From contig RZUM01000003.1 of the NCBI GenBank assembly GCA_004193205.1, positions 558,001 through 622,000 of the forward strand: DNA of 64,000 nucleotides. The letters are read 5' to 3'. The position numbers were made by a program, and so were the translations under genes. Every line of letters starts with the position of its first letter. Within the stretch, counting starts at the first letter, position 1. Origin of the DNA: Gordonia sediminis (GTDB lineage: Bacteria > Actinomycetota > Actinomycetes > Mycobacteriales > Mycobacteriaceae). A model generated the notes under the pieces. It made no database searches. It was not told the origin of the DNA and saw nothing but the letters and a program-made list of their open reading frames with translations. Below, piece by piece: positions 35,954 to 44,062 of this stretch.

Positions 35954-36385
35954 GTGACGACACGTCCCCGCGAGACCGTAGAGGCCTTCCTGAACGCATT
36001 CAAACTGTCCGACGTCCACGCGGCGATGTCCACCGTCGCCGAGGACGTCACGGTGACCGTCTTCCCCATGCAGGTCCGTGATGGCGGTTCGGATGTCGTT
36101 CGCAAGCTGCTCGACGACGTCGTGACGGCGTTTCCAGACCTGCACCTCACCGTGAAGGACGTGACCGAGGTCGGCGACGTCGTGGTCGCCGAGTTCAAGA
36201 TCGAGGGCACCCAAGCCTCCGATTTCCTCGACGCGATCAACCAGGAGAAGCACCTCGACCTGGACACCGCATGGCGCTTCACCGTCAAGAACGAACAGAT
36301 TGTCGGCATCGAAGCCTACTGGTGCCAGAACCAGCTCTACCGCCGACTCGCCGTGAAGCGGCAGGACCACGTGACGATCGTCTGA
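35954..36385 (+). CDS. SnoaL/NTF2-fold protein 1
   Basis: 143 residues with the NTF2-like pattern: an N-terminal helix (VEAFLNAFKLSDVHAAMSTV), AEDVTVTVFPM, FPDLHLTVKDVTEVGDVVVA and a final strand VGIEAYWCQNQLYR. The GTG at 35954 follows GAGGAG at 35942-35947. It lies 32 bases after the DJ-1 gene and 15 before a second SnoaL gene. Family members include isomerases, cyclases and epoxide hydrolases; no limonene-epoxide-hydrolase Arg-x-Asp signature is visible. Confidence 0.8.
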   Translation: MTTRPRETVEAFLNAFKLSDVHAAMSTVAEDVTVTVFPMQVRDGGSDVVRKLLDDVVTAFPDLHLTVKDVTEVGDVVVAEFKIEGTQASDFLDAINQEKHLDLDTAWRFTVKNEQIVGIEAYWCQNQLYRRLAVKRQDHVTIV

Positions 36386-36400
36386 CAGGAAGACAGGAAA

Positions 36401-36877
36401 ATGACTCAGCTTGATGAAGCACCCGCCAAGACGAGGACACCGGTCGACGTGGTCACCGAGTTCTTCGACCGCTACCGAGAACGCGACGTCGTGTCGATGA
36501 CCGACCTGTGCACCGACAACGCCGACTTCTCCTACATCCCATTCGAGATCTGGGCCAAGCAGCGCGTGGTCCGGGGCGACGGAAAGGTCCGCACGATCGG
36601 CCGGGTGATCTGGAGCGGCCTGATCAACGCGTTCCCCGATCTGAGCAACACGATCTACCACATCGACGGAAACGACGAGGGCGACGTCGTGGTCGCCTGC
36701 GACATCACCGGGACCCAACAGTCAGCGTGGGGGTTCATCGCTCCCAAAGGCCAGTACTTCGCCGAACCGCACCTGTTCATCATGCACGTCAACTCCGACG
36801 GCCTGATCGACCGGATCAAGGCCTACTGGGACAACGCCGGCGTCAACCGCCAGCTCGGCCATCTCGAAGTCGACTAG
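36401..36877 (+). CDS. SnoaL/NTF2-fold protein 2 (ester-cyclase-like)
   Basis: 158 residues: VVTEFFDRYRERDVVSMTDL, then FSYIPFEIWAKQRVVRGDGK, FPDLSNTIYHIDGNDEGDVV, and a C-terminal IDRIKAYWDNAGVNRQLG. FPDL and the strand ending in RIKAYW are typical of SnoaL-like polyketide-cyclase relatives. It lies 49 bases before the monooxygenase alpha gene. It could act on the oxidation product, but no catalytic residue can be named with certainty. Confidence 0.8.
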   Translation: MTQLDEAPAKTRTPVDVVTEFFDRYRERDVVSMTDLCTDNADFSYIPFEIWAKQRVVRGDGKVRTIGRVIWSGLINAFPDLSNTIYHIDGNDEGDVVVACDITGTQQSAWGFIAPKGQYFAEPHLFIMHVNSDGLIDRIKAYWDNAGVNRQLGHLEVD

Positions 36878-36926
36878 TCGCGGAGCTTGCGAAGCGACCG
36901 ACCAATACAGAAAGGACATCAATCTC

Positions 36927-38450
36927 ATGACGCTGCTCAAGCGCGAGGAATGGGAGGGCTTCGTCCGTGACGTCGATTGGACACTGTCGTACGTCGATGA
37001 CGAGGCGGTATACCCCGACTGGCTGACCGGCTCCGGCAAAGTGCCGCGCGAGGCGTGGGCCACGTGGGAGGAAGGCTACAAGGTCAGCTATCCCGAATAC
37101 GTCTACACCCAGCGGGAGAAGGAGGCGGCAACCTACGCCGTGAAAGCTGCGCTGCAGCGCACGTCGACCTTCGATCACCTCGACGAGGGCTGGAAATCCT
37201 CGACAAAGATGCACTTCGGCGGTGTCGCGCAGGTCGAGTACACCGCGATGCTCGCCGAACTCAAGATGGCACGGTTCGGCCTCAACGGCGCCTGGCGCAA
37301 CATGGCCGTCTACGGCCAGCTCGACGAGCTCCGACACCAGAACCTCACCACCTTCTTCGGTCACGAACTCGTCGCCAAGGACCCGCAGTTCGATTGGACC
37401 CAGAAGACCTACAGCACCAACGACTGGGTACCGATCGCGCTGCGCACGCTGTTCGACGGCTTCATGACCACGTCCAATGTCGTCGACACCGCGCTGATGT
37501 TGCCGCTGACCTTCGAGACCGGCTTCACCAACCTGCAGTTTGTCGCTCTGTCCGCCGACGCGCTCGAGGCCGGTGACATCAACTTCGCCAGCATGATCTC
37601 CTCGATCCAGACCGACGAGGCAAGGCACTCACAGCAGGGAGTGGCCACACTCGAGATCCTGGTCGAGCACGACCCGGCGCGTGCGCAATGGGTGATCGAC
37701 AAGGGCTTCTGGGCGAACGCCCGGGCGTTCGCCGCGATCACCGGCCCGGCAATGGACTACTACACACCGCTCGAGCACCGGAAACAGTCCTACCGGGAGT
37801 TCATGGAGGAGTGGATCGTCGACCAGTTCATCCGCACGATCGAGGACTACGGACTCAAGAAGCCCTGGTTCTGGGACGAATTCATGCGCGGCCTGGACAC
37901 CTGGCACCACAGCCTGCACATGGGTCTCTGGTGGTGGCGTCCCACCCTGTGGTGGAAGCCGAAGGCGGGCGTCTCGAAGGACGAACGCGATTGGCTGCGG
38001 GAGAAGTATCCCAACTGGGAGACGATCTACGGCGACAAGTGGGACGTCATCATCGACAACATCAACGCCAACAACGTCGAGGCCACGTTCCCGGAGACCC
38101 TGCCGTGGCTGTGCTCGACCTGCCACCTGCCGATGTGCAACCCGAGCCAGTCGCGCGACGGCACATGGCGTGTCCGTGACCACGCATTGGATTACAACGG
38201 GCAGAAGTACCACTTCTGCAGCCTCGGCTGCCGCCAGATCTGGTGGAAGGACCGCGACAACGTCAACCACCTGACCCTGGTGGACCGATTCCTCGCCGGC
38301 CAGATCCAGCCGATGACGGTACCGGGCCTCCTCGACTACATGGGCATCACTCCCGATGTCATGGGCGACGATCCGGATTACGAAGCCTGGACCCGGGACT
38401 ACGTCGGCCGCGAGGTCAGCGGCCTGATCAAGGCAGGAGCGGCGGGCTGA
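36927..38450 (+). CDS. Soluble diiron monooxygenase, hydroxylase alpha subunit (TmoA-type)
   Basis: 507 residues. The six diiron ligands fall at the same numbers as in toluene-4-monooxygenase: Glu104, Glu134 and His137 (DELRH), Glu197, Glu231 and His234 (DEARH). Pocket residues Phe176, Phe196, Thr201 and Phe205 are shared; position 100 is Val (Ile in T4MO) and 103 is Val (Gly in T4MO). The C-terminal YHS-like part keeps Cys396, Cys399, Cys431 and Cys435, like the zinc site of phenol hydroxylase and unlike T4MO. It activates O2 to hydroxylate or epoxidise a small hydrocarbon. The ribosome site is AAAGGA; the stop overlaps the next start. Confidence 0.95.
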   Translation: MTLLKREEWEGFVRDVDWTLSYVDDEAVYPDWLTGSGKVPREAWATWEEGYKVSYPEYVYTQREKEAATYAVKAALQRTSTFDHLDEGWKSSTKMHFGGVAQVEYTAMLAELKMARFGLNGAWRNMAVYGQLDELRHQNLTTFFGHELVAKDPQFDWTQKTYSTNDWVPIALRTLFDGFMTTSNVVDTALMLPLTFETGFTNLQFVALSADALEAGDINFASMISSIQTDEARHSQQGVATLEILVEHDPARAQWVIDKGFWANARAFAAITGPAMDYYTPLEHRKQSYREFMEEWIVDQFIRTIEDYGLKKPWFWDEFMRGLDTWHHSLHMGLWWWRPTLWWKPKAGVSKDERDWLREKYPNWETIYGDKWDVIIDNINANNVEATFPETLPWLCSTCHLPMCNPSQSRDGTWRVRDHALDYNGQKYHFCSLGCRQIWWKDRDNVNHLTLVDRFLAGQIQPMTVPGLLDYMGITPDVMGDDPDYEAWTRDYVGREVSGLIKAGAAG

Positions 38451-38752
38451 TGACTGAGCAGCAAGAACTCGAAGTCGCTGACCGGGCACCGGAGCTGGTG
38501 CCGCTCAACGCGGTATTCGCAACGGACTTCGTCGCGATCCTGGTCCCCGTGACAACGGCGAACACGATCGACGAGGTGGCCGCAGCGGTCGCGCACCACT
38601 CCGAGGGACGTCGAGTACGGGCGTTGCCCTACCCGAAGGTCGTGATCCACAACGGGCGAAAGCTACCGGGGCACATCACAGTCGCCGAAGCCGGCATCCA
38701 ACCGCTCGACCACGTCACGGTCGACTACGAGATCCCTGGGGGCACATCGTGA
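38450..38752 (+). CDS. Diiron monooxygenase gamma subunit (TmoB-type)
   Basis: 100 residues with LVPLNAVFATDFVAILVPVT, then LPYPKVVIHNGRKLPGHITV and a final DHVTVDYE, matching the small ubiquitin-like gamma subunit of the T4MO hydroxylase. The ATG overlaps the alpha stop by one base (TGATG), so translation is probably coupled. It stabilises the alpha-beta-gamma hydroxylase. Confidence 0.88.
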   Translation: MTEQQELEVADRAPELVPLNAVFATDFVAILVPVTTANTIDEVAAAVAHHSEGRRVRALPYPKVVIHNGRKLPGHITVAEAGIQPLDHVTVDYEIPGGTS

Positions 38753-39066
38753 AAAACCCTGTCGGACCCGTCCTTCGACACGGCGACGAGGTCGACCAGA
38801 TCATCGCAGCCCTCGAGGACGACAACCCGGACACCGAGATCGAGGTCATCGACCGCGGAGCCTACATCCGAGTCCAGGCCGAAGATCGCCTCGAGCTGAC
38901 CGAGGCCACGCTGCAGGAGTATCTCGGCTCCGACTATCGGATCCGCTCGCTGGAGGTCGCGATGTCCTCCTTCGCCGGCCGAGTGCGTACCGGCAGTGAC
39001 CACATCGTCTGGGAGAGCGGAAACGCTGCCAGGCACACCGACGAGAATGAAAGAGCCAGGGCATGA
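38749..39066 (+). CDS. Monooxygenase effector/coupling protein (TmoD/MmoB-type)
   Basis: 105 residues, start GTG overlapping the previous stop (GTGA). Features are VGPVLRHGDEVDQIIAALED, EIEVIDRGAYIRVQAE and YLGSDYRIRSLEVAMSSFAG, typical of the cofactor-free coupling proteins that dock on the hydroxylase and tune O2 activation. In T4MO the order is alpha, gamma, ferredoxin, effector, beta, reductase; here the effector comes before the ferredoxin. Confidence 0.9.
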   Translation: MKNPVGPVLRHGDEVDQIIAALEDDNPDTEIEVIDRGAYIRVQAEDRLELTEATLQEYLGSDYRIRSLEVAMSSFAGRVRTGSDHIVWESGNAARHTDENERARA

Positions 39067-40079
39067 GCGAGACTGCGAAGAGGAAGCGCAAGCTCCGCAC
39101 ATTCAGCGCGTTCGGTGATGTCCGCCGGATGCCGAGCGAGTACGAGATCGTCACGCATGCGCAGAACTGGAATACACGCGCCGGCAAATCCAGTGTGTTC
39201 GAACAGAACCCGTCATCTGCAGGCAACCTGTGGTTCCTCACATACCGGGAGCACTCGCCGTTGCGGGCGGACAACTGGGAGGGCTTCCGCGATCCGGACA
39301 AGATCGCATACCGCTCCTACGTCAACCACCAGGCGACCGCACAGACCAAGCTCGACGGAGTGCTTGAGGCGTACGGCGATGCGGACGCCACCCTGACGCC
39401 GGCGCAGGTGGAACTGCTCGGTTCGGCGTTCACACCGTCACGCTATCTGGTGCACGGTTTCCAGCAGGCCGAAGCCTATCTCGGGTTCATCGCGCCGAGC
39501 TCCTACATCACGAGCGCGGCGGGCTACGCGAATGCCGATTTCTTGCGCCGGGTCACGGTCGTCGCCTACCGCACCCGGTCGCTGCAGATCGCGCAGCCGG
39601 ACTCCGGGATCGGTGAGAACGAGCGTCACATCTGGGAGCACAGTGCCGCGTGGCAGCCGGCTCGCAAGGCGATAGAGCGAGCACTGATCGCCTACGACTG
39701 GGGCGAGGCCTTCACCTCCCTCAACCTGGTTCTCGGCCCGACGTTGGACGACGTGCTCATCCGGCAGCTTGGCCAGGTCAGTCGCGCGAACGGCGACGAA
39801 CAGACTTGGCTGATCTCGGGTCTACTCGACGAAGACAGCCGCCGCCGCGAACGGTGGAGCGCGGCGCTTGCCCGCTATGCATTCGAACAGCGTGAGACCA
39901 ACGAGAAGCCGCTACGCAAGTGGATCGACCGATGGTCGGTCATGGCAGACGACGCAGCCGAAGCCCTCGCCCCGCTCCTGGGCCGGCCGGCGTCGGAAGT
40001 CGTCGCAGGTGCCCGTGCTGCGCGCGAGGAACTCCACGCTGGCATCTTCGCCATGACTGCCGCAGGGAGTATGCAATGA
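39063..40079 (+). CDS. Diiron monooxygenase beta subunit (TmoE-type)
   Basis: 338 residues with RKLRTFSAFGDVRRMPSEYE at the N-terminus, a ferritin-like helical body (YLVHGFQQAEAYLGFIAPSS, then IWEHSAAWQPARKAIE) and no complete diiron ligand set, as expected for the structural beta subunit. The ATG overlaps the effector stop (ATGA). Its C-terminus (ALAPLLGRPASEVV) is rich in alanine. Confidence 0.92.
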   Translation: MSETAKRKRKLRTFSAFGDVRRMPSEYEIVTHAQNWNTRAGKSSVFEQNPSSAGNLWFLTYREHSPLRADNWEGFRDPDKIAYRSYVNHQATAQTKLDGVLEAYGDADATLTPAQVELLGSAFTPSRYLVHGFQQAEAYLGFIAPSSYITSAAGYANADFLRRVTVVAYRTRSLQIAQPDSGIGENERHIWEHSAAWQPARKAIERALIAYDWGEAFTSLNLVLGPTLDDVLIRQLGQVSRANGDEQTWLISGLLDEDSRRRERWSAALARYAFEQRETNEKPLRKWIDRWSVMADDAAEALAPLLGRPASEVVAGARAAREELHAGIFAMTAAGSMQ

Positions 40080-40420
40080 GTGAGGCAGTGACCGTGACGG
40101 AGAACGCGACGGAGCAGTGGCACGAGGTGTCGCATCTCGACGACCTCTGGGAAGGCGAGATGACCGCCGTGGAGGTCGAGGGCAAGTCGGTCCTCCTGGT
40201 GAATATGGACGGTGACGTCTTCGCGTACCAGAACCGCTGCCCGCACCAGGAGTGGCCACTCGAGGACGGTGACCTCGAGGGACGAAAGCTCACCTGCGCC
40301 CAGCACCTGTGGGAGTTCGACGTGTGTACCGCGAAGGGCATCAACCCATCGACGAGCACACTGGTCGGTTACGAATGCAAGGTCGATGACGACGGCGCGA
40401 TCTCGGTGCGTGTCAGATGA
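40076..40420 (+). CDS. Rieske-type ferredoxin (TmoC-like)
   Basis: 114 residues. The 2Fe-2S ligands are in CPHQEWP (Cys55, His57) and CAQHLWEFD (Cys74, His77), very like T4moC. It carries electrons from the reductase to the hydroxylase. The ATG overlaps the beta stop (ATGA), and its own stop overlaps the reductase start. Confidence 0.93.
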   Translation: MSEAVTVTENATEQWHEVSHLDDLWEGEMTAVEVEGKSVLLVNMDGDVFAYQNRCPHQEWPLEDGDLEGRKLTCAQHLWEFDVCTAKGINPSTSTLVGYECKVDDDGAISVRVR

Positions 40421-41661
40421 CCAGCTTCGTACTGGTGGGTGGTGGGGTCGCGTCGGCCGCCACAGCCGCCGGACTGCGCAGCCAGGGGTACGACGGCCGG
40501 ATCGTGCTCGTCTCCGACGAACTGCATCTCCCCTACGAGCGCCCGCCGCTGTCGAAGGAGTTCCTCGCCGGGACCTTCGACAGCGGCGGGATCCAAGCCA
40601 ACCCGGAGGGCTGGTACGCCGACAACGACGTCGAGGTCCTGCTCGGCACCCGGGCCGACGCGATCGACCCCGCCCGTCGACGTGTCACCCTCTCCGACGG
40701 TGGTGTCCTGGCCTACGACGCATTGGTACTCGCGACCGGCGTGCGCGCCAGAACGCTGCCCGGTTTCAGCGGCGACCGGGTCCACTCGCTGCGGTCGATC
40801 GCGGACTCCGAGCGTCTCGCCGCCCGACTCACGCCGGGCTCGCACCTGGTGATCCTGGGTGGCGGGTTCATCGGATGTGAGGTTGCCGCCATCGCCGCGA
40901 CGCAGGGTGTACGGGTCACGGTCTTCGAACGCGGGGCCGCTCCCCTGGCGCGAGTGCTCGGTCCCGACATCGGCGACGCCATGATGGCGATCCACGGCGA
41001 GCACGGGGTGGAGATCCGCACCGGACAATCGGTCACCGAGATGAAGGAGACCGCGTCCCGAATCGAGCTCTCGACCCGCGACGGCGAGGTGGTCGAGTGC
41101 GACGAGGTGCTTGTCGGGATCGGCTCGGTGGCCAATGCCGAACTCGCCGCGGCTGCCGGCATCGCCGTGGACGGCGGCATCGTCACCGACGAGTTCGGCC
41201 GCACCAGCGCACCGGACGTCTACGCCATCGGTGATGTCGCCTCCCGGCACCATCCGACGTACGGCCGCACCCTCCGAGTCGAGCACCACGACACCGCGAT
41301 GCGCCACGGAGGGAACGCCGCGCGCAACATCCTCGGCGAGGCGGTGCCGTTCACCGAGGACCACTACTTCTGGTCCGACCAATACAGCCACAGCATCAAA
41401 TCGATCGGCCATGGCGGTGTCGAGGCGACAAAGGTTCTCCGCGGATCCGTAGCGGACCGCTCGTTCTCGGTGTTCTCCCACGCGGGCGGGCGGATCACGT
41501 CCGTGGTCACGCTGGACCGGCCACAGGACCTGATGACGACTCGCAAACTCCTGGCGACGCCTCATGAGGTCACCACCGACCAGCTCGCCGACCCAGACTT
41601 CGATCTGAAAAGCCTACTGCCACAACGGCAGCGCACCCGTCGGGCGGAGGCATCGCGATGA
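40417..41661 (+). CDS. FAD-dependent NAD(P)H:ferredoxin reductase (BphA4/rhodocoxin-reductase type)
   Basis: 414 residues. The FAD-binding glycine loop is near residue 8 (VGGGVASAATAAGLR), the NAD(P) loop ILGGGFIGCEVAA near 146-158, and the second FAD motif YAIGDVA near 269-275. This is the glutathione-reductase-like ferredoxin reductase fold. T4MO-type systems use instead an FNR-type reductase with its own 2Fe-2S domain (TmoF), so this operon pairs a T4MO-like ferredoxin with a different reductase class. The ATG overlaps the ferredoxin stop. Confidence 0.93.
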   Translation: MTSFVLVGGGVASAATAAGLRSQGYDGRIVLVSDELHLPYERPPLSKEFLAGTFDSGGIQANPEGWYADNDVEVLLGTRADAIDPARRRVTLSDGGVLAYDALVLATGVRARTLPGFSGDRVHSLRSIADSERLAARLTPGSHLVILGGGFIGCEVAAIAATQGVRVTVFERGAAPLARVLGPDIGDAMMAIHGEHGVEIRTGQSVTEMKETASRIELSTRDGEVVECDEVLVGIGSVANAELAAAAGIAVDGGIVTDEFGRTSAPDVYAIGDVASRHHPTYGRTLRVEHHDTAMRHGGNAARNILGEAVPFTEDHYFWSDQYSHSIKSIGHGGVEATKVLRGSVADRSFSVFSHAGGRITSVVTLDRPQDLMTTRKLLATPHEVTTDQLADPDFDLKSLLPQRQRTRRAEASR

Positions 41662-42404
41662 CGCACACCCTCGAAGCCCTCGACATCACCGTCCGAGAGC
41701 TACAGCTCCGGATTTCCCGCGACGACGCCGAAGCCGCGCTGGAAAAGGTACAGGGCATGCCGGCGCTCGAGGCGCGCGCCCGGCTGCGGTTCGGGCCCGG
41801 CCGGACCTGCGAGCCGCTGGCACGAATGCTCGACAAGGCGCTGGTGCAGGCCGAGCAGCGCGGGCTGGCGTCCGATGCGCTGGCCCTCTCGGAAGGCACC
41901 GCCGTCGCGGCCGAGGACATCGTCCGAATCCGGCGCAAGGCCCACGGCGTTGCGGACTGGATCGCCAGCCCGACCAGCGACGTGACGCTCGTGCTGAGGC
42001 CGAAAGGTCTTGTCGCGCAGGCGAGCCCGACCGCGGTCACCAACGCCGCGCAGCCGGTGCGGGTCGAGCGGGTTCGCGACCGGACTCCCGAGACCGGGGC
42101 CGAACTCGCCGTCCGCGAAGCGCTCTACGACGTCATCGACCCCGACCTCGGCGTAAACGTCGTAGACCTGGGGTTCGTGCGCCAGATCCGGATCGGCGAC
42201 GACGGCGTCGCGACCATCACCATGACTCTCACGTCTGCGGCTTGTCCGCTGACCGAGGTGATGGAGCGCAACATTGCGAAAGTGCTGGCCGACAGCGCAA
42301 CCGCATTCGTCCTCGACTGGGAGTGGCTACCGTGCTGGCGGCCCGCCGACATCAGTGCCGACGGGCGAGAACAGCTCCGAGCGATCGGGTTCACTGCGTT
42401 CTGA
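41658..42404 (+). CDS. uL22-like domain fused to MIP18/PaaD-type (DUF59) domain
   Basis: 248 residues, ATG overlapping the reductase stop. Residues about 28-115 read like ribosomal protein uL22: VQGMPALEARARLRFGPGRT, CEPLARMLDKALVQAEQRGL, ALALSEG, IRRKAHGVADWIASPTSDVT. Residues about 147-248 are a DUF59/MIP18 domain: YDVIDPDLGVNVVDLGFVR, then TLTSAACPLTEVMERN with the family cysteine Cys196, and a PaaD-like end LPCWRPADISADGREQL (Cys226). MIP18/PaaD proteins help assemble or insert Fe-S clusters; uL22 normally binds 23S rRNA at the exit tunnel. A maturation factor for the Rieske or diiron proteins is the likeliest role. The uL22 relation is by eye. Confidence 0.78.
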   Translation: MTHTLEALDITVRELQLRISRDDAEAALEKVQGMPALEARARLRFGPGRTCEPLARMLDKALVQAEQRGLASDALALSEGTAVAAEDIVRIRRKAHGVADWIASPTSDVTLVLRPKGLVAQASPTAVTNAAQPVRVERVRDRTPETGAELAVREALYDVIDPDLGVNVVDLGFVRQIRIGDDGVATITMTLTSAACPLTEVMERNIAKVLADSATAFVLDWEWLPCWRPADISADGREQLRAIGFTAF

Positions 42405-42475
42405 GCTGGTTCGACAATTGCCCGGAAGCGGACCCGCCCACGACCGTGGATTCAACCTCAACGGAGGGATTTGCA

Positions 42476-42862
42476 ATGACTGTTCAACACGACACGATGT
42501 CAATCGAGGCCTTGGACGCAATCATGGATGCGTTCAACGCGCATGACTTGGATGCGATAATGGCGTTCTTCTCAGAAGACTGCACATTCGACACCTCCCG
42601 TGGCCCCGACCCCTGGGGACAGCGGCTCGTGGGCAAGCAAGCTGTTCGCGACGGTTTGGCGGCGCGATTCAGCGGCATCCCCGACGTGCGCTACGACGCC
42701 GACCGACACTGGATCAACGGCAACCTCGGTGTGTCCGAATGGTTGGTCACCGGCACTACGGTTGACGGCAAGACGGTGCGCGCACGCGGTTGTGACCTGT
42801 GGGAATTCCGGGGCGACAAGATCGTCCGCAAGGACTCGTACTGGAAGATCGTCGACGCCTGA
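42476..42862 (+). CDS. SnoaL/NTF2-fold protein 3
   Basis: 128 residues, starting after GGAGGGA. Pattern: IMDAFNAHDLDAIMAFFSED, CTFDTSRGPDPWGQRLVGKQ, FSGIPDVRYDADRHWINGN and a C-terminal LWEFRGDKIVRKDSYWKIVD. This is close to the SnoaL-like form with a C-terminal K-D-S-Y-W strand. It is 71 bases after the uL22/DUF59 gene. It may process the oxidised product; no function is proved. Confidence 0.85.
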   Translation: MTVQHDTMSIEALDAIMDAFNAHDLDAIMAFFSEDCTFDTSRGPDPWGQRLVGKQAVRDGLAARFSGIPDVRYDADRHWINGNLGVSEWLVTGTTVDGKTVRARGCDLWEFRGDKIVRKDSYWKIVDA

Positions 42863-42914
42863 TGTGGTCTGCAACACGCGGGCGTAGAGTCAGCAGGAAG
42901 CGCTGGAGGCCGTG

Positions 42915-43886
42915 ATGACCGAGATCATGAATCCGCTCGAGTTCCGGATCAGCTCCGGCGACCTGGTCGCCGAGCTGAAGTCCCATGCCCACCAGGCGGG
43001 GACCAACGACAAGCTGTGGCCGGGACTGACGATCTACCGCTTCGACGAACCGGCCGCCCCACTCTGGGAAGAAGTGCGCGAACTGCACCTATGCGTGATC
43101 GCCCAGGGACGCAAGCGGGTCACTCAGGATGGGGTCGCCCACTACTACGACCCCTTCACCTACCTGGCGATCAGCGGCAACTCGCCGTTCCTCACCGAGA
43201 TCGTCGAGGCGAGCCCGGAGAAGCCGTTCCTGTCGTTCGGGCTGCAACTCGACAATGAACTCGTGCGCGAGATCTCCTCGGACATCGTCATGGAACGCCA
43301 AACCACAGCGTTCACCACACAGCCGAGTACGGTGTCAGCGACGCCCGCGTCCTTCGTCTCCGCACTCGACCGCGACATGATGGACGCGATTCTGCGTTTC
43401 CTGCGTGCCCTCAACACCGGAGCGGACCGCCGCGTCCTGGCGCCGACGTACCTCAAGGAGATCGTCTACCGAGCCCTGCAGGCCGAGCAGTACGGCCGGC
43501 TGGTCGAGCGGGCCGCGAACGAGAGCGCGAGCAACCCCGTCAGCGCGATCATCGCCTACGTGCGTGACCACATCGCGGAACCACTGACCGTGAGCGACAT
43601 GGCTGAGCAAGCGTTCATGAGCCCGTCCGCGTTCTCACATCTGTTCCGAGACGTCACCGGCAAATCGCCGTACCAATTTGTGAAAGAGATGAGGCTCAAT
43701 CGCGCTCGCGAGCTACTGGTCGGGGACGAGGCCAGCATCACGCAGATCTCGAAGTCTGTCGGCTACCGCAGCACATCGCACTTCATCAACGAGTTCCGTG
43801 ACAGGTTCGGAGTCACTCCCCGTGCCTTCTCGGACGCCCTGACCGGCGGTGAACTTCCACCCGTCGGACGGGTCCGGCACGCCTGA
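42915..43886 (+). CDS. AraC-family regulator (AraC_N type)
   Basis: 323 residues. The N-terminal half is an AraC_N cupin-like sensor (LHLCVIAQGRKRVTQDG, then YYDPFTYLAISGNSPF); the C-terminal 100 residues carry two HTH motifs (VSDMAEQAFMSPSAFSHLFR and ITQISKSVGYRSTSHFINEF). GGAGG lies five bases before the ATG at 42915; a GTG at 42912 is a close alternative. It sits inside the cluster and is probably its activator. No operator repeat is clear, though a shared upstream element exists. Confidence 0.88.
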   Translation: MTEIMNPLEFRISSGDLVAELKSHAHQAGTNDKLWPGLTIYRFDEPAAPLWEEVRELHLCVIAQGRKRVTQDGVAHYYDPFTYLAISGNSPFLTEIVEASPEKPFLSFGLQLDNELVREISSDIVMERQTTAFTTQPSTVSATPASFVSALDRDMMDAILRFLRALNTGADRRVLAPTYLKEIVYRALQAEQYGRLVERAANESASNPVSAIIAYVRDHIAEPLTVSDMAEQAFMSPSAFSHLFRDVTGKSPYQFVKEMRLNRARELLVGDEASITQISKSVGYRSTSHFINEFRDRFGVTPRAFSDALTGGELPPVGRVRHA

Positions 43887-44062
43887 TATCAGTGCCGTTC
43901 CTTCTGCCTCGGGAATAGTGCGAAGCCCGCAGTTCCCAGGATCCAATTTCACGATCGAGGTCCCACCGAGGACCAAAGCTCGGCGCATCGTGAAGTCGAT
44001 TCAGCCTGCGCGTTCTTGGACCAGCGAGTCGACTCACACCAACCCATTCGAGAAGGAGCACA

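Noticed and set aside
36927-41661. Propane monooxygenase (prmABCD) or ethene monooxygenase operon
   Set aside because: Those systems have four components without a Rieske ferredoxin. The presence of gamma, effector, beta, Rieske ferredoxin and T4MO-numbered ligands places this in the TmoA-type six-component class.
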